Origin: Streptomyces niveus
GTDB lineage: Bacteria; Actinomycetota; Actinomycetes; Streptomycetales; Streptomycetaceae
Reading direction: 5' to 3'
Assembly: GCF_002009175.1 (NCBI RefSeq)
Contig: NZ_CP018047.1
Location: forward strand, 62,001-126,000
DNA length: 64,000 nt
Under the pieces are notes generated by a model. The model did not search any database. It was not told the origin of the DNA and saw only the letters and a program-made list of their open reading frames with translations. Of this stretch, positions 27,619-35,807 are shown piece by piece. The position numbers were made by a program, and so were the translations under genes. Numbering within the stretch: the first letter of the stretch is position 1; each line of letters opens with the position of its first letter.

Positions 27619-28005
27619 ATGGGCCATGGAACCGACGACAGGAACTCCGCCACCACCCGCGAACGCCTCGACGCGGTGGGCACCGCGGATGTCGCCGCGA
27701 CCCTCCAGGCGCTCGCCACCCCCTCGCGGCTACGGATCCTGGCCCGGCTCCAGGAAGGCCCGTGCGCGGTCGGCGACCTCGCGGAAGCCGTCGGTATGGA
27801 AGCCTCCGCCTGCTCCCACCAACTGCGCCTGCTGCGCAATCTGGGGCTGGTCACCGGGGAACGCGAAGGCCGCTCGATCGTCTACGCCCTGTACGACCAC
27901 CACGTCGCCGAACTCCTCGACCAGGCCCTCTTCCACATCGAGCACCTCCGCCTCGGCCTCCGCGACACCCCTACTGACGAAGCGGTGCCGAACACGCCCC
28001 GGTGA
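27619..28005 (+). CDS. ArsR/SmtB-family metal-sensing repressor
   Basis: 128 residues from the ATG at 27619 (another ATG at 27610 is possible). The winged helix is clear: LATPSRLRILARLQEGPCAVGDLAEAVGMEASACSHQLRLLRNLGLV. The C-terminal helix reads DHHVAELLDQALFHIEH, which contains the alpha-5 DxH(x10)HxxH metal-site pattern known from SmtB-type zinc, cobalt and nickel sensors. A Cys also occurs in the recognition helix region (ACSHQ). It is divergent from the P1B-4-like ATPase and should derepress it when metal binds. Confidence 0.93.
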   Translation: MGHGTDDRNSATTRERLDAVGTADVAATLQALATPSRLRILARLQEGPCAVGDLAEAVGMEASACSHQLRLLRNLGLVTGEREGRSIVYALYDHHVAELLDQALFHIEHLRLGLRDTPTDEAVPNTPR

Positions 28006-28032
28006 CAGGCTCGCGCGAGCCTCCACCGGGGC
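27996..28032. terminator. Nested hairpin terminator between convergent genes
   Basis: An outer stem GCCCCGGTG / CACCGGGGC (27996-28004 and 28024-28032) encloses an inner palindrome AGGCTCGCGCGAGCCT (28007-28022). It lies at the end of the ArsR gene and before the convergent MFS stop at 28056, which fits a bidirectional terminator. Confidence 0.75.
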
Positions 28033-28055
28033 GCGTTCGGCATGGTGGGCGCCTC

Positions 28056-29342
28056 TCAGGGGCGAGCGGTGGCTGCCGCGACCGCCTTCTCACTCCCCGG
28101 AGCCGGAACTCGTCCGCCCCCGAACAGCCGGTGGACGGCTGCGGCGCAGGCGAGGCCGAGTGCGGTGAGGCAGAGCCAGGGCAGTACGGGGATCCCCGCT
28201 CTGGCGGCGGCGTCGAGAGCGGCACCGGTGAGCAGGTTTCCCGCAGTGATGCCGATGCCGCAGATCGTGTTGTAGAGACCGTAGTGCGTGGCGACGAGGC
28301 GGTTGTGGGCGAGGGTGACGATGGTGTCCATCTCGAAGGGGTAGACGATCATCGTGGCCACGGCCAGCAGCAGCCCGCACACCAGCACCGGTGCGACGGC
28401 GCCGACCGTCCGGCCGACGCCCGCCGCCGGCACGGGGACGAGGAGAGGGACGAAGGCCGCACCCATCAGGACCAGGCCCACGGCGATCGCCCTACCGGAG
28501 GTCCAGCGCCGTTTGCACCAGGCGGTGACGCGCGTCTGGCCGAGGATCGTGGCGAGTCCCGAGACGGCGAAGAGCGCGCTGGTCCCGATCGTGGCGGCCG
28601 TCTCGTTCCCGGCCATGTCCCGCAAGGTCATGGGCAGGGCCAGGTAGACCTGGAAGGACAGCACGTACGAGCCGGTCATCGAGGCCGCGAACAGCAGGAA
28701 CGGCCGGTTCGTCAGGACCTGACGCCACTGCCGGGCCATGCTCTCCCGCCCGTCGTCCGAGGTGCCACGCGCCTGCGGCAGCGCCCGTAGCTGTACGACG
28801 GTCAGCGCCGCGAAGACCGCGGCCGACACCAGGCAGGTGAGCTTGAAGTCGACGCGGGTCAGGGCCAGTCCGAGGAGAGGTCCGGCAAGAATGCCCGCCT
28901 GGTAGAAGACGTTGAACAGCGCGAAGGCTTCGACCCTGCGTTCGCCCGCGTCGCGGGCCAGGTAGGCGCGTACCGCCGGGTTGAACAGGGCTCCCGCGAA
29001 GCCGACGGCGGCAGAGGCGGCGAGCAGTCCCGGTACGGAATCGACCATGCCGAGGGCGACGAAGCCCGCGGTGCGCAAGGCGCAGCCGGCGACGATCAGG
29101 GGTTTGTAGCCGAAACGGTCGGCGAGGGCACCGCCGAGCAGGAACATGCCCTGCTGACTGAAGTTGCGCATGCCCAGGATGAGCCCGACCAGCCAGCCCG
29201 CCAGGGCGAGTTCGCCCGACAGATGCTGGGCCAGGTAGGGCATCAGCATGTAGAAGCCGAGGTTGATCGTGAACTGGTTGAGCAGCAGCAGTTGGACGCT
29301 GCGGTCGTGGGAACGGGCCTGAGCGAGGATGCCGCGGGTCAT
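28056..29342 (-). CDS. MFS transporter coupled to a cysteine-synthase-like gene
   Basis: A 428-residue 12-helix MFS protein. The loop-2 motif is [16 protein letters not shown], and helices such as [20 protein letters not shown] and [19 protein letters not shown] are evident. Its ATG overlaps the stop of the upstream PLP-enzyme gene (ATGA), so the two are translationally coupled and likely handle one compound. Family members of this shape (MdtH-like) export small hydrophilic molecules. Export of an amino-acid-like product made by the partner is the simplest inference; the substrate cannot be read from sequence. Confidence 0.88.
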   Translation of the reverse strand: MTRGILAQARSHDRSVQLLLLNQFTINLGFYMLMPYLAQHLSGELALAGWLVGLILGMRNFSQQGMFLLGGALADRFGYKPLIVAGCALRTAGFVALGMVDSVPGLLAASAAVGFAGALFNPAVRAYLARDAGERRVEAFALFNVFYQAGILAGPLLGLALTRVDFKLTCLVSAAVFAALTVVQLRALPQARGTSDDGRESMARQWRQVLTNRPFLLFAASMTGSYVLSFQVYLALPMTLRDMAGNETAATIGTSALFAVSGLATILGQTRVTAWCKRRWTSGRAIAVGLVLMGAAFVPLLVPVPAAGVGRTVGAVAPVLVCGLLLAVATMIVYPFEMDTIVTLAHNRLVATHYGLYNTICGIGITAGNLLTGAALDAAARAGIPVLPWLCLTALGLACAAAVHRLFGGGRVPAPGSEKAVAAATARP

Positions 29343-30424
29343 CGGCCCGCCTGCCGCCCGGGCGCCGCGACGCGGCGGCAGCGCGTCCAGCGGACGGCCT
29401 CCCGCTCACCTGGGCACTCGATCTCGTCGGGCTGCTCCGCGGGCCTGCCGTGCAGCAGTCCGTGGTCGCGGCAGTAGTCGTCGTTGTAGACGGTGGAGAG
29501 GTAGCGGTGGGGGCCGTCGGGGAAGACGGCGGCGATGCGGGTGTCCGGGGAGTGCGTACGGGCGGCCCAACTGGCGACGAGTGCGACCGCACCGACGCTC
29601 CAGCCGCCGGAGACGTAGTGGGAGCCGGCGAGTGTGCGGCAGGTCCAGACGGCTTCCGGCGGGGCGACCCAGTGCACCTCGCTGAACTGCTCGTAGGCGA
29701 CGTTGCGGGGGTGGATGCTGCTGCCGAGTCCGCGCATCAGACGGCTGCGTGCGGGCTGGCCGAAGATGGTCGAGCCGGTGGCGTCCACGCAGATGACCTT
29801 CAGGTGGGGGGAGCCCTTCCGCAGGACGCGGCTGATACCGGCGGAGTGGCCGCCCGTTCCGACGCTCACTACGAGGATGTCGATCTCGCCCAGCTGGGCG
29901 GTGAGTTCGTGGGCCAGCGGAGCGTACGCGTCGATGTTGTCGGGATTGGCGTACTGGTCGGGGCACCAGGCGCCAGGTCGCTCCGCCAGTAGTTCGCGAA
30001 CCCGGAGCCGGCGGGCCTCCTGCCAGCCGCCCACGGGGTGCGGGGTGGTGACGAGGTCGACGCGTGCGCCCTGTGCGCAGAGCAGCCGGTGCATGTCGGG
30101 TTCGAGCCCGGGGTCGGTGACGACGGTGACGGGATGCCCGTGGACCTTTCCGGCGAGCGCCAGTCCCAGTCCGAAAGTACCGCTGCTGGACTCCACGATC
30201 TCCGCTCCGGGAAGCAGTTCGCCACGGGCGAGGGCGGTGGCGACCATGTGGAGGGCGGGCCGGTCCTTGAGCCCGCCGGGATTGAATCCTTCGAGTTTGG
30301 CCCAGAAGCCACGTCCGGTCGGGGTGAGGGGATCGGAGACCCAGACGACGGGGGTGTTGCCGACAGCGGCGGCGAGCGAGCGGCCGACGCCGCGCGAGAG
30401 TACATCGGTTGCGGGGTGGTGCAT
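29339..30424 (-). CDS. Cysteine synthase/CBS-family PLP enzyme
   Basis: A 361-residue fold-type II PLP enzyme. The Schiff-base Lys lies in [14 protein letters not shown] (canonical NPxxSxKDR, here Gly-Leu in place of the Ser region). [18 protein letters not shown] is the substrate loop, and [16 protein letters not shown] is the phosphate-binding glycine loop. [16 protein letters not shown] residues occur near the C-terminus. Relatives make cysteine, cystathionine, 2,3-diaminopropionate or other beta-substituted alanines. The coupled MFS exporter suggests a secreted or detoxified amino-acid derivative rather than housekeeping cysteine synthesis. The C-terminal ~40 residues are Arg-rich and probably disordered. 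Confidence 0.85.
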   Translation of the reverse strand: MHHPATDVLSRGVGRSLAAAVGNTPVVWVSDPLTPTGRGFWAKLEGFNPGGLKDRPALHMVATALARGELLPGAEIVESSSGTFGLGLALAGKVHGHPVTVVTDPGLEPDMHRLLCAQGARVDLVTTPHPVGGWQEARRLRVRELLAERPGAWCPDQYANPDNIDAYAPLAHELTAQLGEIDILVVSVGTGGHSAGISRVLRKGSPHLKVICVDATGSTIFGQPARSRLMRGLGSSIHPRNVAYEQFSEVHWVAPPEAVWTCRTLAGSHYVSGGWSVGAVALVASWAARTHSPDTRIAAVFPDGPHRYLSTVYNDDYCRDHGLLHGRPAEQPDEIECPGEREAVRWTRCRRVAAPGRQAGR

Positions 30425-30610
30425 GGTGACCGCATTTCTGGTTCGGTGCGAGAAGTACCCATGGCAGAGCGACTCACCCCGCGTGCGCTCGACGTGACGA
30501 CACGTTCGACGCCGAGGCGGGCAGGGGTGAGGGACCGGCAGCCCGGTCCAAGGAGGGTCTTCTAGGCCGTGTATCGAAAGTGGATCTTGGGTTGTGAATG
30601 ATCACGGTTC

Positions 30611-31486
30611 ATGGGTCGGGGAGATCTCACGGACGAGCAGTGGGCGGCGCTGGAGCCGTTGTTGCCGAAGGGTGCCAAGGCGGGGCGACCGCCCGCCTGG
30701 CCTCGGCGGCAGTTGATCGACGGCATACGGTTCCGGGTCCGCACCGGTGTTCCATGGCGAGACGTCCCCGTGGGATACGGACCGTGGAGCCGGGTCTACG
30801 ACCTGTTCCGCCGATGGCAGCGGAACGGCACCTGGCAGCGGATCCTCACCCAGCTCCAGTCGCTGGCCGACGCGAAGGGTGCGATCACGTGGGACCTGAG
30901 CGTCGACTCCACGGTATGCCGCGCCCATCAGAACGCGGCCGGGGCCCGCAAACAAGGCGACCTGCAGAAAGAACCACCGGGCGGCATCTTCACCGAGCCA
31001 CATGATCATGGGCTGGGAAGATCGCGCGGCGGGTTCACCACCAAGCTTCACCTGGCCGTCGAGCATGGCCAGAAGCCCATGTCGATCGTGGTGACGGCAG
31101 GCCAGCGCGGAGACTCACCGCAGTTCGAACCCGTGCTGAACAAGGTCCGAGTGCCCCGCATCGGGCTGGGCAGGCCACGCGCCCGCCCCGATCGGGTGCG
31201 TGCTGACAAGGCGTACGCCTCCCGCAAGAACCGCGCCTACCTGCGCCGCCGTGGGATCCGCTGCACGATCCCGGAAAAGGCTGACCAGGCGCGCAACCGC
31301 CAAAAGCTAGGCTCCCGCGGCGGCCGGCCGCCGCATTTCGACCGGGCCGACTACCGCGAGCGCCATGCGGTCGAGTGCGGGATCAACCGCCTCAAGAGAC
31401 ATCGCGCTGTCGCCACCCGGTACGACAAGCTCGCCGTCCGCTACGAGGCGACCGTGCTGGTAGCAGTCCTTAACGAGTGGCTGTGA
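30611..31486 (+). CDS. IS5-family transposase
   Basis: 291 residues and apparently intact. N-terminal [14 protein letters not shown] and [16 protein letters not shown] are the usual IS5/IS427-group opening. The DDE core is present: DSTVCRAHQ with the first Asp, VRADKAYAS with the second, and [19 protein letters not shown] with the Glu-containing C-terminal motif. The ATG is 46 bp inside the left terminal repeat. It is full length, so the element may be active. Confidence 0.94.
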   Translation: MGRGDLTDEQWAALEPLLPKGAKAGRPPAWPRRQLIDGIRFRVRTGVPWRDVPVGYGPWSRVYDLFRRWQRNGTWQRILTQLQSLADAKGAITWDLSVDSTVCRAHQNAAGARKQGDLQKEPPGGIFTEPHDHGLGRSRGGFTTKLHLAVEHGQKPMSIVVTAGQRGDSPQFEPVLNKVRVPRIGLGRPRARPDRVRADKAYASRKNRAYLRRRGIRCTIPEKADQARNRQKLGSRGGRPPHFDRADYRERHAVECGINRLKRHRAVATRYDKLAVRYEATVLVAVLNEWL

Positions 31487-31513
31487 CGGGCGCCCTGCTG
31501 GGACCATGCGCCG

Positions 31514-31795
31514 GTGAACTCAGGACTCCCCGCCGGATGGACGATCGAGCACGTGCGCGCTCTTTCCGGAGACCCAAGCGCCGCCCCGCTCTCCTTCGAT
31601 CGGCTCGTAGTCGTCGAGGTGGCCGGTCAGGACGACTACGAGCCGCTCCGGCCCGATGTGATTCTTGCGTTCCACGAGTTGTGCCTCGTGAGGAACGACG
31701 GTGAGTGGTTCATGGGGCAGCTCGACGATGACGGCTCGGTGATCTGCTGGGCCTCCTACGGATCCAACCTGGCCGAGGCCATCCGCAGTCTCTGA
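31514..31795 (+). CDS. Small passenger protein inside the IS element
   Basis: A 93-residue acidic soluble protein starting at GTG, 27 nt after the transposase stop and ending 37 bp before the right end of the element. It has no family signature I recognise; aromatic-rich DGEWFMGQLDDDGSVICWASYG followed by NLAEAIRSL looks like a folded domain. IS5-type elements normally encode only a transposase, so a second ORF inside the repeats is unusual. It could be cargo, a transposition regulator, or flanking sequence trapped when the right end was reassigned. Confidence 0.65.
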   Translation: MNSGLPAGWTIEHVRALSGDPSAAPLSFDRLVVVEVAGQDDYEPLRPDVILAFHELCLVRNDGEWFMGQLDDDGSVICWASYGSNLAEAIRSL

Positions 31796-31831
31796 ACGAC
31801 CCCGCACCTTCAGCCACTTTCGCAACAGGCC

Positions 31832-32197
31832 CTAGATGCGCCAGACGCAGAGGCGTGACGGTGCCGCTGGAGATGGCGACCGGGGCGGGTCGAAGACCGC
31901 CCGTACGAAACGGTGGGCGCTCGAAGGCCCGTCGGCCTGCCTGTCCATGACCGTCTCGGACAACGGCCGCTCCGAGCCCGTCCAGGAGACGGATCCCTGC
32001 TGCCGGGAACAGTGGTCGCCGGGCTGGTGAGGAGCGGGCTCGCGCGGACCGTGGCCCGAGTCCGCCGCGTGCTCGGCGGGAACGCTCACGTGAGGGACTT
32101 CATGCACGTGGGCGGGCGATCCGGCCGCCGAACAGAAGAACACGGCAAGCAGAGCCACGACGATCACCATGAACGCTCTGCTACCAATAGGACGCAC
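31832..32197 (-). CDS. Secreted or membrane-anchored His-rich small protein (DUF6153-like)
   Basis: 121 residues: an N-terminal hydrophobic segment (FMVIVVALLAVFFCSAAG), a His-rich stretch (HVHEVPHVSVPAEHAADSGHG), and a C-terminus ending CVWRI, which resembles the LxLLRI ending of the DUF6153 family. The His cluster suggests metal binding in the cell envelope, which would fit the surrounding metal genes. The IS5-type element inserted at the TA of its TAG stop codon, and the stop is unchanged. Family assignment is from memory and tentative. Confidence 0.5.
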   Translation of the reverse strand: MRPIGSRAFMVIVVALLAVFFCSAAGSPAHVHEVPHVSVPAEHAADSGHGPREPAPHQPGDHCSRQQGSVSWTGSERPLSETVMDRQADGPSSAHRFVRAVFDPPRSPSPAAPSRLCVWRI

Positions 32198-32351
32198 AGA
32201 GTGAACTTAACTCATCGTCGACGACCCCCGCACCAAGGGGGTGTTCGTTTCGAGAGCGGCCCGGCAACCCGGCCAGCCCCGGAAGTCGTATGTCGGAGTG
32301 CGGTACCGGAGCCGGCTTCTGCTTCCGCGGGCACGGGCGGGTCGGCGGCGA

Positions 32352-32645
32352 CTACTGCGGATCCGCCGGCGGCGCGCCTTCCTTCTCGGTGGGCGGCGCG
32401 GCGTCCTTCTCCGCCTGCGCTTCCTCTCTGTTGAGCCAGGCGGTCGCGGCGAGGAGGACGACGGCGAGCACGGCTATGGCGGTCCAGACGAGTGACTCGG
32501 CGGAGGTCAGAAAGTCGATGATGCCGTTGCCGTCGGTCTGGGTGTTCTCGGGTCGGTAGACCTCGGCGGGTTCGTCTTGCGGATGGGCGAGGATGCGGGG
32601 GCAGGCCGAGCCTGCCCGGCACACCTCGGCGAGGTGCGTGAGCAT
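32352..32645 (-). CDS. Small single-pass membrane protein
   Basis: 97 residues with a CAGGAG-type Shine-Dalgarno on the minus strand. A Cys-containing N-terminal part (VCRAGSACPRIL) precedes one membrane helix (VWTAIAVLAVVLLAATAWL) near residues 53-71. A charged, Pro/Glu-rich tail follows. No family recognised. It is followed by a ~150-bp gap before the His-rich gene on the same strand. Confidence 0.6.
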   Translation of the reverse strand: MLTHLAEVCRAGSACPRILAHPQDEPAEVYRPENTQTDGNGIIDFLTSAESLVWTAIAVLAVVLLAATAWLNREEAQAEKDAAPPTEKEGAPPADPQ

Positions 32646-32726
32646 GTGGAGACTCCTGGGACGTATTCGACGATCGGTGCGTTCACGGCCGTACGGCGCG
32701 TGAGACAGGCGTGTGCACGTGGTCGG

Positions 32727-33380
32727 TTACGGTCCGCAGGGCACCCGCTGGTGCCGGAGTGTGAGGTGCGTCGTCTGGGACGAAAGGGGCCGGGGGGCGA
32801 AGAACGCGGAGTGTGGTTCGGACGGCTCCGCCGGCCGGGGCAGTTGGAGCGACACGGCCTTCGCCAGCCGCATCGCCCATCTCCTGGCTGAGTCCGCGCC
32901 CGCGTGGAAGAGCTGGGAGGGCAGGGCGCACGCACTGTGGAGCAGCCATGCCAGGCCCAGGCCGGCCAGGAGATTGAGCAGGGCCATGGCCGGGCTGCTG
33001 TGATGCCAGACCGGCGGCAGCCGGTGGTGTCCGTCGGTCAGGACGGCGCTCTCGGTGGCGTTGAGCCACGTCGGCAGAGCTGCCTGCACCAGCACGACGA
33101 TGGCCACGGCGGTACGGCGGGTCCCGAAATGGAAGGCGGCGAAGCCGCTGAACAGCATGATCGTGGCGGCGAGCGCCAGACTCGGCCAGGAAACGGGCGA
33201 GTCCGCCGTCGCGTGATGCAGTCCGGCCGCCACCGCACTGCTCAGCACGGAGAAGACCGCCGCGCGAGTGGCGCTGCCGGTCACTGTGCGGGACGTGGTG
33301 GTCGGGATCAGCATGTCCGTCCGAGTATGCCCCACGAGGGACGTCGGCGGGGCGGCCCTCCTGAACGCGGTTACGGCCAC
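32727..33380 (-). CDS. Integral membrane protein (paralogue of the broken gene at 38.7 kb)
   Basis: 217 residues with about four membrane segments (PSLALAATIMLFSGFAAFHFG, AVAIVVLVQAALPTWL, ALLNLLAGLGLAWLLH) and conserved His pairs (GLHHATADSPVSWPS, VWHHSSPAM). The pattern HH-PVSWP-...-Q..L-...-H-..A-..AW is shared with 38748-39389, so the window holds two relatives. Start is uncertain: GTG at 33380 (used) or ATG at 33314. It begins 7 nt after the M56 peptidase stop, so it is probably the third gene of the BlaI operon. The His residues hint at a metal or heme role, unproven. Confidence 0.65.
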   Translation of the reverse strand: MAVTAFRRAAPPTSLVGHTRTDMLIPTTTSRTVTGSATRAAVFSVLSSAVAAGLHHATADSPVSWPSLALAATIMLFSGFAAFHFGTRRTAVAIVVLVQAALPTWLNATESAVLTDGHHRLPPVWHHSSPAMALLNLLAGLGLAWLLHSACALPSQLFHAGADSARRWAMRLAKAVSLQLPRPAEPSEPHSAFFAPRPLSSQTTHLTLRHQRVPCGP

Positions 33381-33387
33381 CGGCCGT

Positions 33388-34374
33388 TCAGTGTTCCGGG
33401 CCCGGGTGGCAGAGCGGCGGGCAGTGGGCGGTGTCGGCGATCATGACCGCGGGAGCCAGCGCGAGGGTCGCGGGTACGGCCACCAGGACCGTGACGGCGC
33501 CCGCCGCCAGTGCGCGCGGTACACGTCCTTTCTGGGAGGGCGCGGGTGCGATCAGCCGGCGGATTCGCTCGGCCGGATCGGCGCCCGTCATCGAGGGCAG
33601 TGCCCCGCCGCCGGTCTCCGGGACGGTGCACATCTCCAGGAGGGCCGAGGCGAGCGTGCGCCGCCCGTGTTCCGTGGCCGCGTGGTCGTCGGCCGCCATC
33701 TCGGCCAGGCGCCGCACCTGCCCCGCGTAGTTGCGCAGCGCACCGCTCCAGCCGACGGCCACGCTCGCCACGTCCGCCAGGACGATCGCCCCGTGGTGCC
33801 GGAAGCGCAGGTGCGCCTGCTCGTGGGCGACGGTGGCGGCGACCTGGTCGGCGGTGAGCAGTGCGAGCGCGCCGCGGGTCAGGACGATCCGGCCCTCGCG
33901 CCGCGACCCCGGGATGCAGAAGGCGGCCGGTGCTGGGTCTTCGAGGATCCGGACACGTCGCAGCGGGCCGGGCCCGTACGCCGCGAGCGCGTCGGTGACC
34001 AGCCGGTGTCTGCCTTGTTCACGGCGCGAGCCGCGGATACGCCGCACGGCGAGCACGGCGGTCGTGACCATGGCGGCGAGCAGCAGTGCGGTCGCCGCGT
34101 CGGCGACCGCGTCGATGTGCCAGGAACCGCTGTACAGGGCGTGGACCTGCGGTTTGTCCGCGTGGAACAGCCAGACCACGGCGTGTTCCCACAGGTCGTG
34201 CGCGGTGAGCACGAGCACGGAGACCGCGGTGAGCAGGAAGGTGAACGCGCAGGTGTGCCACACGGACAGCGCCGTCCGGGGCGAGCGGGCGACCCATCCG
34301 GCGCGGGCGAGCCACCGGTCCCCCGCCACGCCGATGAGGACGGCGTAGAGGAACAGTGCGCCGATGATCAGCAC
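33388..34374 (-). CDS. M56-family (BlaR1/MecR1-like) membrane metalloprotease
   Basis: 328 residues with membrane helices at the N-terminus, around 105-125 and near the C-terminus. A zinc-peptidase site VAHEQAHLRFRHH (HExxH) lies near residue 196, with a downstream EMAADDHA that fits the third ligand. It lacks the C-terminal penicillin-binding sensor domain of true BlaR1, as is typical of the shorter actinomycete M56 proteins. It starts at GTG 3 nt after the BlaI-like stop. The pair is presumably a signal-relay unit in which the protease inactivates the repressor. The inducing signal is unknown. Confidence 0.9.
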   Translation of the reverse strand: MLIIGALFLYAVLIGVAGDRWLARAGWVARSPRTALSVWHTCAFTFLLTAVSVLVLTAHDLWEHAVVWLFHADKPQVHALYSGSWHIDAVADAATALLLAAMVTTAVLAVRRIRGSRREQGRHRLVTDALAAYGPGPLRRVRILEDPAPAAFCIPGSRREGRIVLTRGALALLTADQVAATVAHEQAHLRFRHHGAIVLADVASVAVGWSGALRNYAGQVRRLAEMAADDHAATEHGRRTLASALLEMCTVPETGGGALPSMTGADPAERIRRLIAPAPSQKGRVPRALAAGAVTVLVAVPATLALAPAVMIADTAHCPPLCHPGPEH

Positions 34375-34377
34375 GGC

Positions 34378-34767
34378 TCAGCCCCCGCTCTGCGGCGGGG
34401 TGTCGGCAGGAGGAGCGGCGAGGGCCTCGCGCAGGGCGGCGGCCTCCCGCGGATCGAGCCGGCCCGCGAAGCGCAGAAGCGCGCCGGCCCGGTCGGCCGC
34501 GGCGTCCAGCACCTGCCCCATGAGCTCGGCGGAGTAGTCGTCCGAGCTGCGGGCAGCGCTGTACTGGTAGGACCGGCCGTGCTTCTCCCGCGTCAGCCAG
34601 CCCTTGTCGCGCAGCCGCTCCGTGACGGTCATCACGGTCGTATAAGCCAGGGTGCGCGAACCGTTGAGCGCGTCGGTCAGTGCATGGATGGTGACGGGTC
34701 GGTCCCGCTGCCAGACCACCCGCATGATCTCCGCCTCCAGCTCGCCGAAAGCCCGCATCGCCGCCAT
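34378..34767 (-). CDS. BlaI/MecI/CopY-family repressor
   Basis: 129 residues. The winged-helix pattern is textbook for the family: ELEAEIMRVVWQRDRPVTIHAL, TLAYTTVMTVTERLRDKGWLTREKHGRSYQYSA. The C-terminal helices for dimerisation follow (YSAELMGQVLDAAADRAGALLRF). It is upstream of and nearly touching the M56 protease. Two matching operator boxes lie about 90 bp upstream of its start, so autoregulation, and control of the divergent GNAT gene, are likely. Confidence 0.95.
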   Translation of the reverse strand: MAAMRAFGELEAEIMRVVWQRDRPVTIHALTDALNGSRTLAYTTVMTVTERLRDKGWLTREKHGRSYQYSAARSSDDYSAELMGQVLDAAADRAGALLRFAGRLDPREAAALREALAAPPADTPPQSGG

Positions 34768-34860
34768 CCCCTCCTACGCCGCCCGTTGACTTGCCGGCAC
34801 CAGTCTGCCCCGTCCGGAGAACCGGTCCGGCCACGCCGGGTGTCGGGCTGACACGTGCTT

Positions 34861-34900
34861 CTACACAGCGTAGTAGATTTATTTCTACACGGCGTAGTAG
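34861..34900. promoter_or_regulatory. Two tandem BlaI boxes
   Basis: Two near-identical 16-nt dyads: CTACACAGCGTAGTAG (34861-34876) and CTACACGGCGTAGTAG (34885-34900), starting 24 bp apart. They match the TACTACG-type symmetry of actinobacterial BlaI operators. They lie between the minus-strand BlaI operon and the plus-strand GNAT gene whose GTG is 10 bp away, so both promoters could be controlled. Confidence 0.85.
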
Positions 34901-34909
34901 TTTGCGAGG

Positions 34910-35731
34910 GTGGACGCCGAATCCCGCGCTACCGCGCCATCGAGCCCTGCCCACCCCGCCCCGAGTCCGTACTCGGCCGGACTCCGCCTGCCGGCCATGA
35001 GAACCGCGCACCCCACGGCCCGACCCCCGTACACCGTGCGGTTCATGGACCCTCAACACCTTCCGTACGTGGTCAGGGAGCACAGGAGGCTCTTTCCCGA
35101 CGGCTTCTTCGCCCGTCTCGGCCCCGGATTCCTCAGCTCGTACACGGGGCTGTATCTGACCAGCCCGCACGCCCTGGCCTTCATCGCCGAGTCCGAGGGC
35201 CGTCCCGTCGGATTCCTGGTGGGGGTGACGGACCCCGTACTCCACCGTCGCCATACGCTGCGGCGGCACGGCGGCAAGCTGCTGACGCACGCGATCTGCG
35301 GTCTGGCCGTACGCCCCGGCCTGCTTCTGCACTTCCTGCGCACCCGGCTGCCGCGCTACTACCGCAAACTGACGCGACGCCAACCCCCCTCGTCCCCTCC
35401 CTCACCGACACCTCCCACTCCCGGCCCCGGGGCGGTACTCGCGCACGTCGCCGTCGCCGACGAGGCTTCCTCGCGGGGCATCGGCGCCGACCTCATCGAG
35501 CGCTTCGTGGCCGCCGCCACCATCGCCGGCTGCGGCCGTGTCTCCCTCGTCACAGCCGACAGCCCACAAGGCGCCGGCCCTTACTACGAACGGCGCGGAT
35601 GGCATCTCGTCGGCCGCACAGCCACCCCGGAGGGGCGTCAACTGCTCACCTACGAGCGCCTCCTGGACACACCGTCCTGGCCGCCGGGCTGGACCAGGGC
35701 GAATACCCCCGGCGCACCGACGGTGCGCTGA
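34910..35731 (+). CDS. GNAT-family N-acetyltransferase
   Basis: 273 residues from GTG (an internal ATG at 34998 is an alternative). The GNAT core is split. The N-terminal part includes FIAESEGRPVGFLVGV. After a proline-rich insert (about 30 residues of P/S/T), VLAHVAVADEASSRGIGADLIERFV carries the acetyl-CoA P-loop-like R-G-I-G-A. YYERRGWHLVGRT is the typical end. Its promoter region overlaps the BlaI boxes, making it a candidate member of that regulon. Substrate unknown; such enzymes often modify drugs or small amines. Confidence 0.85.
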   Translation: MDAESRATAPSSPAHPAPSPYSAGLRLPAMRTAHPTARPPYTVRFMDPQHLPYVVREHRRLFPDGFFARLGPGFLSSYTGLYLTSPHALAFIAESEGRPVGFLVGVTDPVLHRRHTLRRHGGKLLTHAICGLAVRPGLLLHFLRTRLPRYYRKLTRRQPPSSPPSPTPPTPGPGAVLAHVAVADEASSRGIGADLIERFVAAATIAGCGRVSLVTADSPQGAGPYYERRGWHLVGRTATPEGRQLLTYERLLDTPSWPPGWTRANTPGAPTVR

Positions 35732-35807
35732 CCGCCGCCCTGTACTCACTCCCCATGCCCCGCGCCAGGCGCTGCCGTGCAGCTCCGTCCGACATCGAAG
35801 GATCCCT

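Larger units (their letters stand above)
30565..31832 (+). mobile_element. IS5-family insertion sequence with extra ORF, flanked by TA
   Basis: About 1.27 kb bounded by imperfect terminal inverted repeats. The left end GGCCGTGTATCGAAAGTGG and the right end, read inward, GGCCTGTTGCGAAAGTGG share GGCC and CGAAAGTGG and differ by one indel. Both ends abut TA inside CTAG, giving a 2-bp TA duplication. Inside are a full transposase and a second small ORF. The right-hand TA lies in the stop codon of the neighbouring minus-strand gene, and the stop is preserved. Confidence 0.8.

Noticed and set aside
33268..34851. 527-codon plus-strand frame
   Set aside because: It lies opposite the M56 protease and BlaI genes, which have clear motifs; no motif of its own.
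34019..35383. 454-codon minus-strand frame overlapping M56, BlaI and GNAT genes
   Set aside because: It shadows genes on both strands; no conserved pattern.
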